Source of the DNA: Schaalia sp. Marseille-Q2122
Lineage (GTDB): Bacteria; Actinomycetota; Actinomycetes; Actinomycetales; Actinomycetaceae
Reading direction: 5' to 3'
Assembly: GCF_903645355.1 (NCBI RefSeq)
Contig: NZ_CAHJXR010000002.1
Span: 62,001 to 126,000, forward strand
Length of the DNA stretch: 64,000 nt
A model generated the notes under the pieces. The model did no database searches. It was not told the DNA's origin and saw nothing but the letters and a program-made list of their open reading frames with translations. Made by a program: the position numbers and the translations under genes. Positions 15,260-23,637 of the stretch are shown here, piece after piece (positions within the stretch are counted from its first letter, which is position 1; each line of letters begins with the position of its first letter).

Positions 15260-17273
15260 GGAGGATCGCAGCGCAGCTGGGGTAGTGGAGGAGCGGGGGG
15301 AGCCTGACTCTTCCCAGAGTCACAGCGATCTTACGCGCATTGCGCTGGCTACCCTCACCCGGGTGGTGGAGTCCATGGGGGGCTCCACTCGCGCTGGGCA
15401 GATCGAGATGGTCACGGAAAGCTGCTCGGCCATTGAAAAGGCTGAACATTTGCTCGTTCAGGCGGGCACAGGCACAGGCAAATCCCTGGGCTACCTAGTG
15501 CCAGCCCTGACCTACAGCGCACTGGAACACAAGCGCGCGCTCATCTCCACAGCGACCTTGGCCCTGCAACGCCAGATCCTCGTCAAAGCCCCCCCCGCCG
15601 TTGTCGAGGCGATTGCCCAAACGACGGGGCGCATCATGGACGTGGCCCTGCTCAAGGGCTGGGCGAACTACCTGTGTCTGCATAAGCTGACCGGCGGATA
15701 CCCCGGCGAAGAGGGCACTCTCTTTGACGGTGCCGACGCGGTCTTTGACCAGCCCTCCTCGCCCCTGGGCCGTGAAATCATGCGCATCCGACAGTGGGCG
15801 AAGACCACTGACACGGGCGACCGCGATGACCTGGTCCCCGGCGTCTCCGACCGTGCTTGGCGCCAGGTTTCCCTGCAACGCCGCGAGTGCCTGGGCAAGT
15901 CATGCCCCATGCTCGATGAATGTTTCCCCCAGGCAGCCCGCGACCATGCCCAAGAAGCCGATCTCATCATCACGAACCACTCACTGCTTGGAATCCACGC
16001 CACCAGTGAGGGAGATATTTTCCCTGAGATTGATCTGCTGATTGTCGACGAGGCGCATGAACTCGCCGAGCGCGTGCGCGACCAGGCCAGCCAGGAAATC
16101 TCCTTGGGTTCTCTCATGCGGGTTGCTCGCACCGCTCGCACGCAGGTCAAAGCCGACGTGCAAGCTCTCGAAGAAGCGGCCACCGCTATCGGTGCCATCC
16201 TTGAAACCCTTGACGATGGTCTGATTCTCAGCCGTCCCGATAATCTCGACGCCGCCATGCACGCCCTGGACGGAGCTGTACGGGACTGCCTCTCGCAGGT
16301 GAGCAAAGGCGGGGGAGAGGCTGCCGCCAAGCAGCTTGCGCGGGCCGCCCTCGAAGAGCTCCTGGGCGTCCTGGATGCATGGTCGCGGCCCGCTGAGCAT
16401 TCCATCACCTGGGTGAATCGACCATGGCGAGATGGTGAGATCGGAGCGCCTCAGCTCATTATCGCCCCCCTGGATGTGGCCTTCCCCCTGGGAACGGTTG
16501 CCCTGGGAGATCGGCCCGCAATCCTGACCTCCGCCACGCTGTCCCTGGGGAACTCCTTTGAGACGATCGCCTACCAAACGGGATTAAAGGTGTCCTCTCG
16601 CCCCTGGCGAGGCATTGACGTGGGAACCCCCTTTGAGCCCGACAAGCAGGGCATTATGTACCTGCCCACCCATCTGCCAGAGCCCGGCCCGCAGGGGCCC
16701 TCTGAGGCTGCCCTGCGTGAGCTCGTTGATCTGGCTAATGCTAGTGGGGGTGGCGTCCTCGCACTCTTTTCTTCGTGGCGAGGGGTTGAAGCTGGTGCGG
16801 CAGCGTTGAGGGAGAACACCGACTTTGAGATTCTCGTCCACGGGGAGGAAAGCGTTGCCGCCCTCGTTCAGCGTTTCCGCGACAACCGTGATTCCTGTCT
16901 GGTGGGCACCATGACCTTCTGGCAAGGCGTGGACGTGGTCGGACCTGCGTGCCGCCTGGTGGTTATTGATCGTATTCCCTTCCCGCGTCCCGATGATCCG
17001 GTGGCGCAGGCGCGCTCACGCGACGCTGAACGGCGCGGCCAATCAGGCTTCTACGCCGTGAGTCTGACTCACGCCGCGCTGATGATGGCCCAGGCATCAG
17101 GACGTCTCCTGCGCTCTCACGAGGACCGCGGCATGGTGGCGGTGCTGGATCGGCGCCTGACCGAAAAGAAGTACGGCGGGGATATTCGTGCGTCTATGCC
17201 GCCGATGTGGCCCACGCAGAATAAGGACACGGCGCTGGGCGCCCTGGCGCGCCTGCGTGAAGGCCTGGACTAA
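15252..17273 (+). CDS. dinG: DinG/XPD-family ATP-dependent DNA helicase
   Basis: Superfamily 2 iron-sulfur helicase of 673 aa. Walker A QAGTGTGKSLGY is at about residues 71-82 and the DEAH box IVDEAHEL at about residue 265. Four cysteines that would hold a 4Fe-4S cluster lie between them at C142, C213, C218 and C224. The C-terminal motor motifs include GTMTFWQGVDVVG and QASGRLLRS. Such helicases unwind 5' overhangs, R-loops and G-quadruplexes. aaggaag lies about 9 nt before ATG 15252, and overlap with hflX suggests coupling. No SOS box is seen in front of the operon, so damage induction is not supported here. Convergent with lexA. Confidence 0.92.
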   Translation: MAEEDRSAAGVVEERGEPDSSQSHSDLTRIALATLTRVVESMGGSTRAGQIEMVTESCSAIEKAEHLLVQAGTGTGKSLGYLVPALTYSALEHKRALISTATLALQRQILVKAPPAVVEAIAQTTGRIMDVALLKGWANYLCLHKLTGGYPGEEGTLFDGADAVFDQPSSPLGREIMRIRQWAKTTDTGDRDDLVPGVSDRAWRQVSLQRRECLGKSCPMLDECFPQAARDHAQEADLIITNHSLLGIHATSEGDIFPEIDLLIVDEAHELAERVRDQASQEISLGSLMRVARTARTQVKADVQALEEAATAIGAILETLDDGLILSRPDNLDAAMHALDGAVRDCLSQVSKGGGEAAAKQLARAALEELLGVLDAWSRPAEHSITWVNRPWRDGEIGAPQLIIAPLDVAFPLGTVALGDRPAILTSATLSLGNSFETIAYQTGLKVSSRPWRGIDVGTPFEPDKQGIMYLPTHLPEPGPQGPSEAALRELVDLANASGGGVLALFSSWRGVEAGAAALRENTDFEILVHGEESVAALVQRFRDNRDSCLVGTMTFWQGVDVVGPACRLVVIDRIPFPRPDDPVAQARSRDAERRGQSGFYAVSLTHAALMMAQASGRLLRSHEDRGMVAVLDRRLTEKKYGGDIRASMPPMWPTQNKDTALGALARLREGLD

Positions 17274-17287
17274 CAGGCTGCGGGGCG

Positions 17288-18001
17288 CTACAGGGAACGC
17301 AGCACGGTGACGACGCGGCCAAGGATGGTTGCCTCATCACCAAGGATTGGCGCGTAATCCTCGTTACGAGGCAGCAGCCAGACGTGCCCATCGGCACGCG
17401 AGAGGACCTTCACGGTGGCCTCGCCATCGATCATGGCAGCGACAATTTCCCCCTCATGGGCGGTGGCCTGGGAGCGGACAACAACGAAATCGCCGTCAAG
17501 AATGCCCGCATCCACCATGGAATCTCCGCTGACTTCGAGCATGAACAGCGTGCCTGAGCCGGTCAGGCGTGTGGGAAGTTCAAAGACGTCCTCGACGTAC
17601 TGTTCGGCCGTGATGGGGGAGCCCGCCGCGATCCGGCCAACGAGGGGCACCGCCGCAGCTTCGCCCTCAGCGTGTGCGACGGGGAGTTCGATGGTGACAA
17701 CCTTGGCCAGTGGTGCGTCAGTGTCGTGTGCGGGAGCGCCTGGAGGGGGAGGAACGTCAAGGCCGAGGAGCGCCTTAGCTTGTTCGGAGAGTTCCATTGC
17801 GCGAGGACGACCGGGAACGCGTTGGAGGTAGCCAGCCTCTTCAAGGGCGTCGAGGTGGTGCTTCACTGTTGAGGGCGAGGCGAGGCCAACAGCGGTGGCG
17901 ATCTCTCGAACAGATGGGGGGAAGCCCTGGGCGGAGACAGCCTGATGGACCACCGTCAGGATAGAGAGCTGACGGGGCGTGAGCTCTGGTGTCGAGGTCA
18001 T
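17288..18001 (-). CDS. lexA: LexA repressor
   Basis: SOS repressor and self-cleaving S24 protease of 237 aa. It has an N-terminal winged helix ([16 protein letters not shown], recognition helix [12 protein letters not shown] at about 42-53) and a proline-rich linker (about 80-98). The cleavage site Ala126-Gly127 is in GRIAAG, with catalytic Ser161 (SGDSM) and Lys198 (ATVKVL). The ATG has aaaggag 5 nt upstream. It is divergent from the LysM gene, and SOS boxes lie in the shared 279-bp region, so LexA should autoregulate. This pairing, followed by nrdR, matches Mycobacterium and Corynebacterium. Confidence 0.97.
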   Translation of the reverse strand: MTSTPELTPRQLSILTVVHQAVSAQGFPPSVREIATAVGLASPSTVKHHLDALEEAGYLQRVPGRPRAMELSEQAKALLGLDVPPPPGAPAHDTDAPLAKVVTIELPVAHAEGEAAAVPLVGRIAAGSPITAEQYVEDVFELPTRLTGSGTLFMLEVSGDSMVDAGILDGDFVVVRSQATAHEGEIVAAMIDGEATVKVLSRADGHVWLLPRNEDYAPILGDEATILGRVVTVLRSL

Positions 18002-18089
18002 ATCCGCTCCTTTGATGCTGGGTGTGTTGACAGGTCCACGGCCAGGTCCGCTCTGAGGTAGGGCGAGTGTTATGGGCGTTGATCTGCGT

Positions 18090-18109
18090 GTTCACGCAAA
18101 TACGGGGTG
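18090..18109 (+). repeat. 20-bp element, copy 2 (lexA-LysM intergenic)
   Basis: Identical to 2982-3001 upstream of clgR. Here it lies 89 bp upstream of the lexA start codon, inside the probable lexA leader, and about 170 bp upstream of the LysM gene. Confidence 0.5.
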
Positions 18110-18181
18110 CCTCTGGTGAAGTAGAAACATCGACCGAGGGCCTGTTCTTGAGATACAGCCTAAGGCACAAAACCCCAGAAG

Positions 18182-18197
18182 TGAAACATATGTTCGA
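18182..18197 (-). promoter_or_regulatory. SOS box proximal to lexA promoter
   Basis: TGAAACATATGTTCGA matches the 16-bp consensus TCGAACATNTGTTCGA at all but two positions. On the minus strand a TTTCAC/TAGGCT promoter for lexA would start within it, so this is a likely autoregulatory site. Confidence 0.7.
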
Positions 18198-18204
18198 GAG
18201 GTTC

Positions 18205-18260
18205 TCGACATTGGATCGTAGCCGTGTTATCGTACATCTGTTCGACGAACAGGTGTTCGA
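18205..18260 (+). promoter_or_regulatory. LysM-gene promoter with two abutting SOS boxes
   Basis: TCGACA (18205-18210) and TATCGT (18228-18233) with a 17-bp spacer form a good sigma-A promoter. SOS box A, TCGTACATCTGTTCGA (18230-18245), overlaps the -10. SOS box B, ACGAACAGGTGTTCGA (18245-18260), has a perfect GAAC-N4-GTTC core. The boxes share one base. Double LexA occupancy predicts tight, late SOS induction. Confidence 0.85.
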
Positions 18261-18280
18261 TTGATGGAAAGGAGCTCACA

Positions 18281-18841
18281 ATGAGCAACGCAAGCGCACA
18301 GCGTCAAATGGTGCAGCGTCAGCAGGCACAGTCTCAGGTCGCTCCGCTGCGTATCGTGGGTGGCACGCAGGCCCAGCCGTCAATCGCTACGGTCACCCCC
18401 ATCTCCCAGGCGCCCTCTGCGCGTCTGCGTCGTGCCCGTCTCCTCGCAGAAGACCCGGCCATGCGTCGTCGTCCTGTGATCGACACAGGCGTATCCCGCG
18501 TTCGATCCCACACCTCGGCTCGCACTGCCAGCCAGCGCGCGCAGGCGCGCGGAGTCCAAGGGCAGCGTTCCTCACTGTCTTTCCTGCGTTCGGCGACCTA
18601 CGCGGTGATCTTCGCCGTGTCTATTGTTGGCGCTGCTGCCTTGGGACTGTTCCTGCAGCCCACCCCCTACGCTGGTCCCACGATCGAACACAGTGTGGTT
18701 GCAGGGGATTCGGTGTGGTCGCTGGCAGCTGCGGTGGCGTCTGAGCGCCCCCTAGAGGAAGTCGTCTTGGATATCGAGCGCATGAATGATCTCAACGGCG
18801 CTCTGGTTCCCGGACAATCCCTCATTCTTCCGACCCGCTAA
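18281..18841 (+). CDS. LysM membrane protein, likely SOS-induced division inhibitor (YneA/DivS/ChiZ-like)
   Basis: Protein of 186 aa with a basic, Gln/Arg-rich cytoplasmic N-terminus of about 100 residues. One transmembrane helix (YAVIFAVSIVGAAALGLFL, about 107-125) follows, then an extracellular LysM domain at the C-terminus (HSVVAGDSVWSLAAAVA, then VPGQSLILPTR). The start has ggaaaggag 7 nt upstream. Location opposite lexA with two SOS boxes on its promoter parallels DivS, ChiZ (Rv2719c) and YneA, which delay septation during DNA damage. The division-inhibitor role is inferred from context and architecture. No catalytic domain is visible. Confidence 0.85.
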   Translation: MSNASAQRQMVQRQQAQSQVAPLRIVGGTQAQPSIATVTPISQAPSARLRRARLLAEDPAMRRRPVIDTGVSRVRSHTSARTASQRAQARGVQGQRSSLSFLRSATYAVIFAVSIVGAAALGLFLQPTPYAGPTIEHSVVAGDSVWSLAAAVASERPLEEVVLDIERMNDLNGALVPGQSLILPTR

Positions 18842-18898
18842 AAGGCGCGCGAGAACACGATAATATCGCGCACCACCGTCACAGGGGCATGGGCAATG

Positions 18899-18927
18899 TT
18901 GCATCTGGCGCACGTGAACCGTAGCGT
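18899..18927 (+). promoter_or_regulatory. Candidate nrdR promoter
   Basis: TTGCAT (18899-18904), 17 bp, TAGCGT (18922-18927). The start would fall about 18934, just before the aggagg at 18944-18949. The spacing is ideal for sigma-A. Confidence 0.6.
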
Positions 18928-18956
18928 ATTCCTGAACAGTGTCAGGAGGCCCCCGC

Positions 18957-19703
18957 GTGCATTGCCCGTTTTGCCAGAGTCCGGATTCGCGTGTTGTTGA
19001 TACTCGAATCGCAGATGATGGCGCCTCCATTCGCCGCCGCCGCGAGTGCACAGCCTGCAAGCACCGCTTCACCACCCTGGAAACCTCATCCTTCCAGGTC
19101 GTCAAACGTTCGGGCGTTGTCGAGCCTTTCTCGCGCAATAAGGTCGTTCAAGGCGTCATGAAGGCCTGCCAAGGCCGACCCGTCAATGAGCATGATCTCG
19201 CCCGCCTTGCCCAGCAGGTCGAAGAAAAACTTCGTACCTCCGGCGTCATCAATGTCAGTTCTGACGAGGTTGGCAAAGCCATCTTGCCCTTCCTCGCCCA
19301 ACTCGACGAGATCGCCTACCTGCGTTTCGCCTCCGTCTACCTCAGCTTCAACGACCTGGATGATTTCGAAGCTGCTATCACCGAGTTGCGACAAAACGCC
19401 AAGCCAGACGCCAACACCAAGCCAGAGGCCAACGCCCAAACCAACAACTCAGGCGATTCAGCCCGCTCAGCAGCTGAAACGACCGCAGCACCTCAACGTG
19501 CAGCAGGGGCTGAATCTTCAGGCAAGCGCAAGACTGCGTCGCCAGCGTCGGCCAGTGCGAAAAAGTCTCAGGCGCGCTCTCACACGAGCCCTTCACAAGA
19601 CCACCAATCCGGTGACGAGGCTCCGACCAAGGCCAGCCGCAAACGCCGCAGCCCTCGGAAGAAGGCCACGCAGGACGCGATGCCGAGCCTGCTTGACTCC
19701 TAA
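18957..19703 (+). CDS. nrdR: Transcriptional repressor NrdR with long C-terminal extension
   Basis: Ribonucleotide-reductase repressor. The zinc ribbon has CPFC at the N-terminus and CTAC at about residues 31-34, and the ATP cone spans about 46-140 ([16 protein letters not shown], then [15 protein letters not shown]). GTG 18957 is chosen because AGGAGG ends 7 nt upstream and NrdR proteins start at HCPFC. A GTG at 18939 would overlap the ribosome site. Usual length is about 150 aa; this one has 248. The extra tail of about 95 residues is Ala/Ser/Lys-rich, ends in a strongly basic [10 protein letters not shown] stretch, and may bind nucleic acid nonspecifically. No rnr gene is in the window. 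Confidence 0.95.
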   Translation: MHCPFCQSPDSRVVDTRIADDGASIRRRRECTACKHRFTTLETSSFQVVKRSGVVEPFSRNKVVQGVMKACQGRPVNEHDLARLAQQVEEKLRTSGVINVSSDEVGKAILPFLAQLDEIAYLRFASVYLSFNDLDDFEAAITELRQNAKPDANTKPEANAQTNNSGDSARSAAETTAAPQRAAGAESSGKRKTASPASASAKKSQARSHTSPSQDHQSGDEAPTKASRKRRSPRKKATQDAMPSLLDS

Positions 19704-19762
19704 ACAGGAGTAACTGCATCATCCTCGCACCCGACACGCCCGACGCGCGCGGCGTGCATGAC

Positions 19763-19789
19763 AGAGGGGCGCCCATCGGGCGCCCCTCT
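19763..19789. terminator. Bidirectional terminator between nrdR and serA
   Basis: AGAGGGGCGCCC (19763-19774) and GGGCGCCCCTCT (19778-19789) form a perfect 12-bp stem with a 3-nt loop. It lies between convergent stops at 19703 and 19799 and would serve both. Confidence 0.85.
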
Positions 19790-19798
19790 CTTCGCGTC

Positions 19799-21043
19799 TC
19801 AGTCCCTACGCTGCCCGCAGGGGGATGGCACAGTGCCATCCAAAGCAGAAATATCCAAACGCACCGTGTCCGGCAGGGAACGGATTGCCTCGATGGCCTC
19901 GCAGGGAATCTCGGAGGAAATATCGGTCAACACATAACCAATGGCTTCAGCCGTAGCCAGGATCTGACCATCAATATTGGCCCCTGATTCGGCAAAGATG
20001 CGGTTAATGGTGGCGAGGACGCCGGGGGTGTTGTTGTGGATCAAGCGAATACGGTAGCGGCTCGACGCGCTGGGCTGGAGCTGCAGGTTAGGCAGGTTGA
20101 CGCTCATGTCGGTCGAACCGGTGCGCATGAAGTCGCACATCTTCGCCGCAACAAAACGGCCAATATCGCGTTGAGCTTCCTCGGTGGAACCACCCACATG
20201 CGGGGTGAGGATGACATTATCCAAGCCCGCCAGGGGGGACTCGAAGGGATCACCATTGGCCTTGGGTTCTTCGGGGAAGACGTCCACGGCCGCACCGGCC
20301 AGATGCTTATTGACGAGGTTTTCACGCAGGGACTCCAGGTCCACCACGAAGCCGCGCGAGAGGTTAATGAACAAGGCTCCGGGCTTCATCTGCGCAAACT
20401 GAGCGGCACCGAACAGGTTCGCATTGGCTGCGCCGCCATCAACGTGGATGGAGACAATGTCAGCCTCACGGAGGACCGATTCCATAGTCGGCATCTGAGT
20501 GGCATTACCCAGGGCGAGGCGCTCAGCGGTGTCGTAGAAGATGACATTGAGGCCCATCGCCTCGGCCAGCACCGACAGCTGCTTGCCGATATTGCCATAG
20601 CCAATAATGCCCAAGGTTTGGCCGCGCACCTCGTGGGCACCATCAGCGGACTTATCCCAAATGCCGCGGTGCAGGCGAGAATTCTTCACCGTAATGCGGC
20701 GCGTCAACGCGATGATCTCACCCACGGCCAATTCCACCACCGAGCGGGTGTTGGAATAGGGGGCGTTAAAGACGGCGACGCCGAGCTCGGTTGCGGCAGG
20801 TAAATCAATCTGGTTGGTGCCAATGCAGAAGGCACCAATGGCGCGAAGTTGAGGGTGGGCTTCCAGGACGCGGCGGGTGACGTCGGTCTTGGAGCGGATA
20901 CCCAGGTAGTGGACCCCCTTGAGGGCTTCAATGAGCTCGTCTTCGTCAAGGGCGCCGGTGTATCGGATCACCTCAACGCCTGCGGCTTCATAGATGGAGT
21001 CGGCAACTGAGTGGGGATTCTCAAGGAGGAGCACACGCGTCAT
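19799..21043 (-). CDS. serA: D-3-phosphoglycerate dehydrogenase
   Basis: First enzyme of serine synthesis, 414 aa, oxidising 3-phosphoglycerate with NAD. Its size and layout match the short E. coli-type SerA: catalytic/NAD domains (GIIGYGNIGKQLSV Rossmann loop near residue 145; catalytic His in TPHVGGSTEEAQ) and one C-terminal ACT domain (IRLIHNNTPGVLATINRIF) for serine feedback. It lacks the extra ASB domain of mycobacterial SerA. ATG 21043 begins MTRVLLLENPH; a longer frame reaching 21082 has no ribosome site. It stands alone and is convergent with nrdR. Confidence 0.92.
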   Translation of the reverse strand: MTRVLLLENPHSVADSIYEAAGVEVIRYTGALDEDELIEALKGVHYLGIRSKTDVTRRVLEAHPQLRAIGAFCIGTNQIDLPAATELGVAVFNAPYSNTRSVVELAVGEIIALTRRITVKNSRLHRGIWDKSADGAHEVRGQTLGIIGYGNIGKQLSVLAEAMGLNVIFYDTAERLALGNATQMPTMESVLREADIVSIHVDGGAANANLFGAAQFAQMKPGALFINLSRGFVVDLESLRENLVNKHLAGAAVDVFPEEPKANGDPFESPLAGLDNVILTPHVGGSTEEAQRDIGRFVAAKMCDFMRTGSTDMSVNLPNLQLQPSASSRYRIRLIHNNTPGVLATINRIFAESGANIDGQILATAEAIGYVLTDISSEIPCEAIEAIRSLPDTVRLDISALDGTVPSPCGQRRD

Positions 21044-21112
21044 GCCTTCAGAATGCCAGAGACGCCCCCGCACGCGCCCCACCCACCATCAAATGGACTG
21101 TGGTTCCGCTAA

Positions 21113-23398
21113 CTATTCGCCGCCGCCCATACCTGCGGGTAGTGGCAAAGAGTGCACGACGTGCATGGATTGGGTGGCGCGAGTGAGGGCCACGAAAAGG
21201 TCGCCGGGCCCGTCAGCAAGGATTTCGGCGGGCTCGACAACGATGACGTGATCAAATTCAAGGCCCTTCACGCCCACAGCTCCCAGCAGACTCACGCGCT
21301 GTTCAAGCCCGGTGTAGCCCTCCACATCGGCCTTCCACACGCCAGCGCGTTCGTGTCCGACAACAACTGCCACGCGGCCCATGCCCTCACCCACCTGCGC
21401 ATCAAGGCGCGCGCAGGCCTGCTCAACGGCCTGCTCAACGGCCGACCAGAGAGGGTCCTTGTCGGGGGTAGCCAGGGCGGCGCCCTCGACGGTGGACACC
21501 TGGTAGGCGTCCTCCACCTCGCGGACGGCAACCAGTTCGTGGAGCAGGGGTGAGCCCGCCTTCTCCATGACGGTGGCCGCCAGACGGGTCAGGGTGCCGG
21601 GCGTGCGGTAGGAGACGGTGAGAATATGCTCGCCCGTGTAGGCGCGAGCGGCGGGCCCCAGGGCGTCGGGCCAGGAGGTCGGGCGGGAGTGACCTCGTCG
21701 CTGGTCGAGGTCACCCACCACGGTGAAGGAGCGCGAGGGGCAGCGGCGCAGGAGGGCGCGCCAGGCCAGGGGGGAGAGGTCTTGGGCCTCGTCAACGACG
21801 ATATGGCCGTAGGTCCACGAACGATCGGAGGCGGCCCTCTCAGCCAGGGGGGCGACCTCGGTGTAGCCGCGGGCGGAGGCAGCGAGCATCTCGGCGGTGA
21901 CAATGCCACCCCCCAGGCCCTGGGCACTAATGGCCTCCTGGGCGCGGGCGAGTTCTTCGGCCTCCTCGGCGGCGCGCTCGGCGCTGGAGTGCTGCTCAAA
22001 GGGGGCGAAGGGCCCCAGGTGCTCTTCGAGCTCATCCAGGATTGGCACATCAGAGACAGTCAACGGTGCGCCCTTCGCGCGGCGCAGGAGCGCACAATCA
22101 GCAGCCGACAGGGGCGAACCCGCCCGACGGTTGACCTCTGCGAGGAAATCAGGGCGCGCCCACAGGCGCTCCAACAATGTCACCGACGAGGTCGGCATCC
22201 ACGCGAGGTTAATGGCGCGGCGCGCATCCATGCTGGCACGCACCTCGTTCTTCCACATGCGCAGGTCATCGGGGTCAATACTGGCCTCATCACGCGTCTC
22301 TTTGGCCTCAATAATGATGCGCTTAGCCAGGACATCAATGAGTTCGAGGGCAAAACCCTCACGCGCCACATTGTGAGGCCTGCCGCTGCGGCGAGCACGG
22401 GCCCGCGCCGCAGAAATATCCGAACGCTTCAAAGTCACGCTGCGGCTCCACACGCGAAGCTCCACATCGGCCTCCGGGACGCGCTCAATGGCGCGCACAG
22501 CCAGGCGGGCAAGATCAGCCCACACTTCACGGCCCTTCACCTCGGCGACGGCCTCGTCATCGAAGGTGCGCGCCTTCACTCCCGGCACCAGATCCCCCAT
22601 GGTCAGGGACACGACGCCGGACTCACCCAGGGAGGGCAGGACCTGTTCGATGTAGCGCAGGAATACGCGCGAGGGGCCAATAATGAGCACGCCGGAGCGT
22701 TCCAGGCGCTCGCGCTGGGCGTAGAGCAGGTAGGCGGCGCGATGCAGGGCAACGGCGGTCTTGCCGGTGCCCGGCCCGCCTTGCAATACCAGCAGGCCGT
22801 CGTCGTCAGCGCGGATGACAGCGTCTTGTTCGGCCTGGATGGTGGCGACAATATCGCCCATGCGGCCATCGCGGGCCTTACCCAAGGCTGACATGAGAGC
22901 ACCCTCGCCTTGAAGGGAGGACGCATCCACGGCCTCGGCGTCGGCGACAAGCAGGTCATCCTCGAGGGAGATCACGCGCCGGGCGCGGGTTTGAATGTGG
23001 CGGCGGCGCACAATCCCCAAGGGGTCCTTGCCGGTGGCCTGGTAGAAGGGACGGGCGGCGGGGGCACGCCAGTCCACAAGAAGGGTCGTGGCGTCCTCGT
23101 TGGACAGGGCGGTTCGGCCAATGTAGCGGGCCTCCCCCTCGTCAGTGTCGAGGCGGCCAAACACCAGGCGATCCTCAACGTGCTCAAGGCGGGCGGCCAC
23201 GTCCCCGAGGTGGGCGGCAATGGCATCGCGTTCGGTCCAGCCCTGGGCGTTGCCGACGCCGTGGTTGGCGTGGACGGACTGTTGGGTGGAGCGGTAGGCG
23301 GCACGCAGGGCGTCGAGGCGCTCGTAGGCGCGGTCGACGAAACCCTGTTCGACGGCGAACTCTGCCTGTGTTGCGTCGGCAGAATCGTTGTGTGCCAT
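21113..23398 (-). CDS. HelD-like UvrD/Rep-family ATPase
   Basis: Protein of 761 aa with superfamily 1 ATPase motifs. It has an N-terminal coiled segment (about 10-85) and the conserved YIGRTALSN and LLVDWRAPAARPFYQ block. Walker A QGGPGTGKTAVALHR is at about 206-220, then the Walker B IVVDEAQDLSP, the motif VVGDLDQ and the C-terminal motif FVALTRATQ. The domain order matches actinobacterial HelD/HelR, which recycle RNA polymerase and in some species protect it from rifamycins, better than true helicase IV. Start ATG 23398 has aaagggcgg 2 nt upstream. No rifamycin-associated element was recognised upstream, so resistance is not claimed. Confidence 0.8.
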   Translation of the reverse strand: MAHNDSADATQAEFAVEQGFVDRAYERLDALRAAYRSTQQSVHANHGVGNAQGWTERDAIAAHLGDVAARLEHVEDRLVFGRLDTDEGEARYIGRTALSNEDATTLLVDWRAPAARPFYQATGKDPLGIVRRRHIQTRARRVISLEDDLLVADAEAVDASSLQGEGALMSALGKARDGRMGDIVATIQAEQDAVIRADDDGLLVLQGGPGTGKTAVALHRAAYLLYAQRERLERSGVLIIGPSRVFLRYIEQVLPSLGESGVVSLTMGDLVPGVKARTFDDEAVAEVKGREVWADLARLAVRAIERVPEADVELRVWSRSVTLKRSDISAARARARRSGRPHNVAREGFALELIDVLAKRIIIEAKETRDEASIDPDDLRMWKNEVRASMDARRAINLAWMPTSSVTLLERLWARPDFLAEVNRRAGSPLSAADCALLRRAKGAPLTVSDVPILDELEEHLGPFAPFEQHSSAERAAEEAEELARAQEAISAQGLGGGIVTAEMLAASARGYTEVAPLAERAASDRSWTYGHIVVDEAQDLSPLAWRALLRRCPSRSFTVVGDLDQRRGHSRPTSWPDALGPAARAYTGEHILTVSYRTPGTLTRLAATVMEKAGSPLLHELVAVREVEDAYQVSTVEGAALATPDKDPLWSAVEQAVEQACARLDAQVGEGMGRVAVVVGHERAGVWKADVEGYTGLEQRVSLLGAVGVKGLEFDHVIVVEPAEILADGPGDLFVALTRATQSMHVVHSLPLPAGMGGGE

Positions 23399-23637
23399 AT
23401 CCGCCCTTTCGGTAGGGAAGCAGTGAGGGGCTCAAAAGGCCGGTTGTCTATTCTTCCCGATTTGGGGCGCGCGTGCCGCGTGCGACTCCTCACGTCGTCT
23501 GCCATGTGGTGTGGTCCGCAGCCATGTGGTGTTGGCCCGCTAAAGTGTGGACAATGCGCCAAGCATGTAGTTTGGAGGGAGGGGAATGGCACTCCGCCAG
23601 CCTCCACATGACCGCCAGTAGCTCGAAAGGAGGCGTC

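Noticed and set aside
18841-18880. Possible NrdR box upstream of nrdR (ACACGATAATATCGCG)
   Set aside because: Only a loose match to the NrdR palindrome, single copy, and it lies well upstream of the promoter; not supported without a second box.
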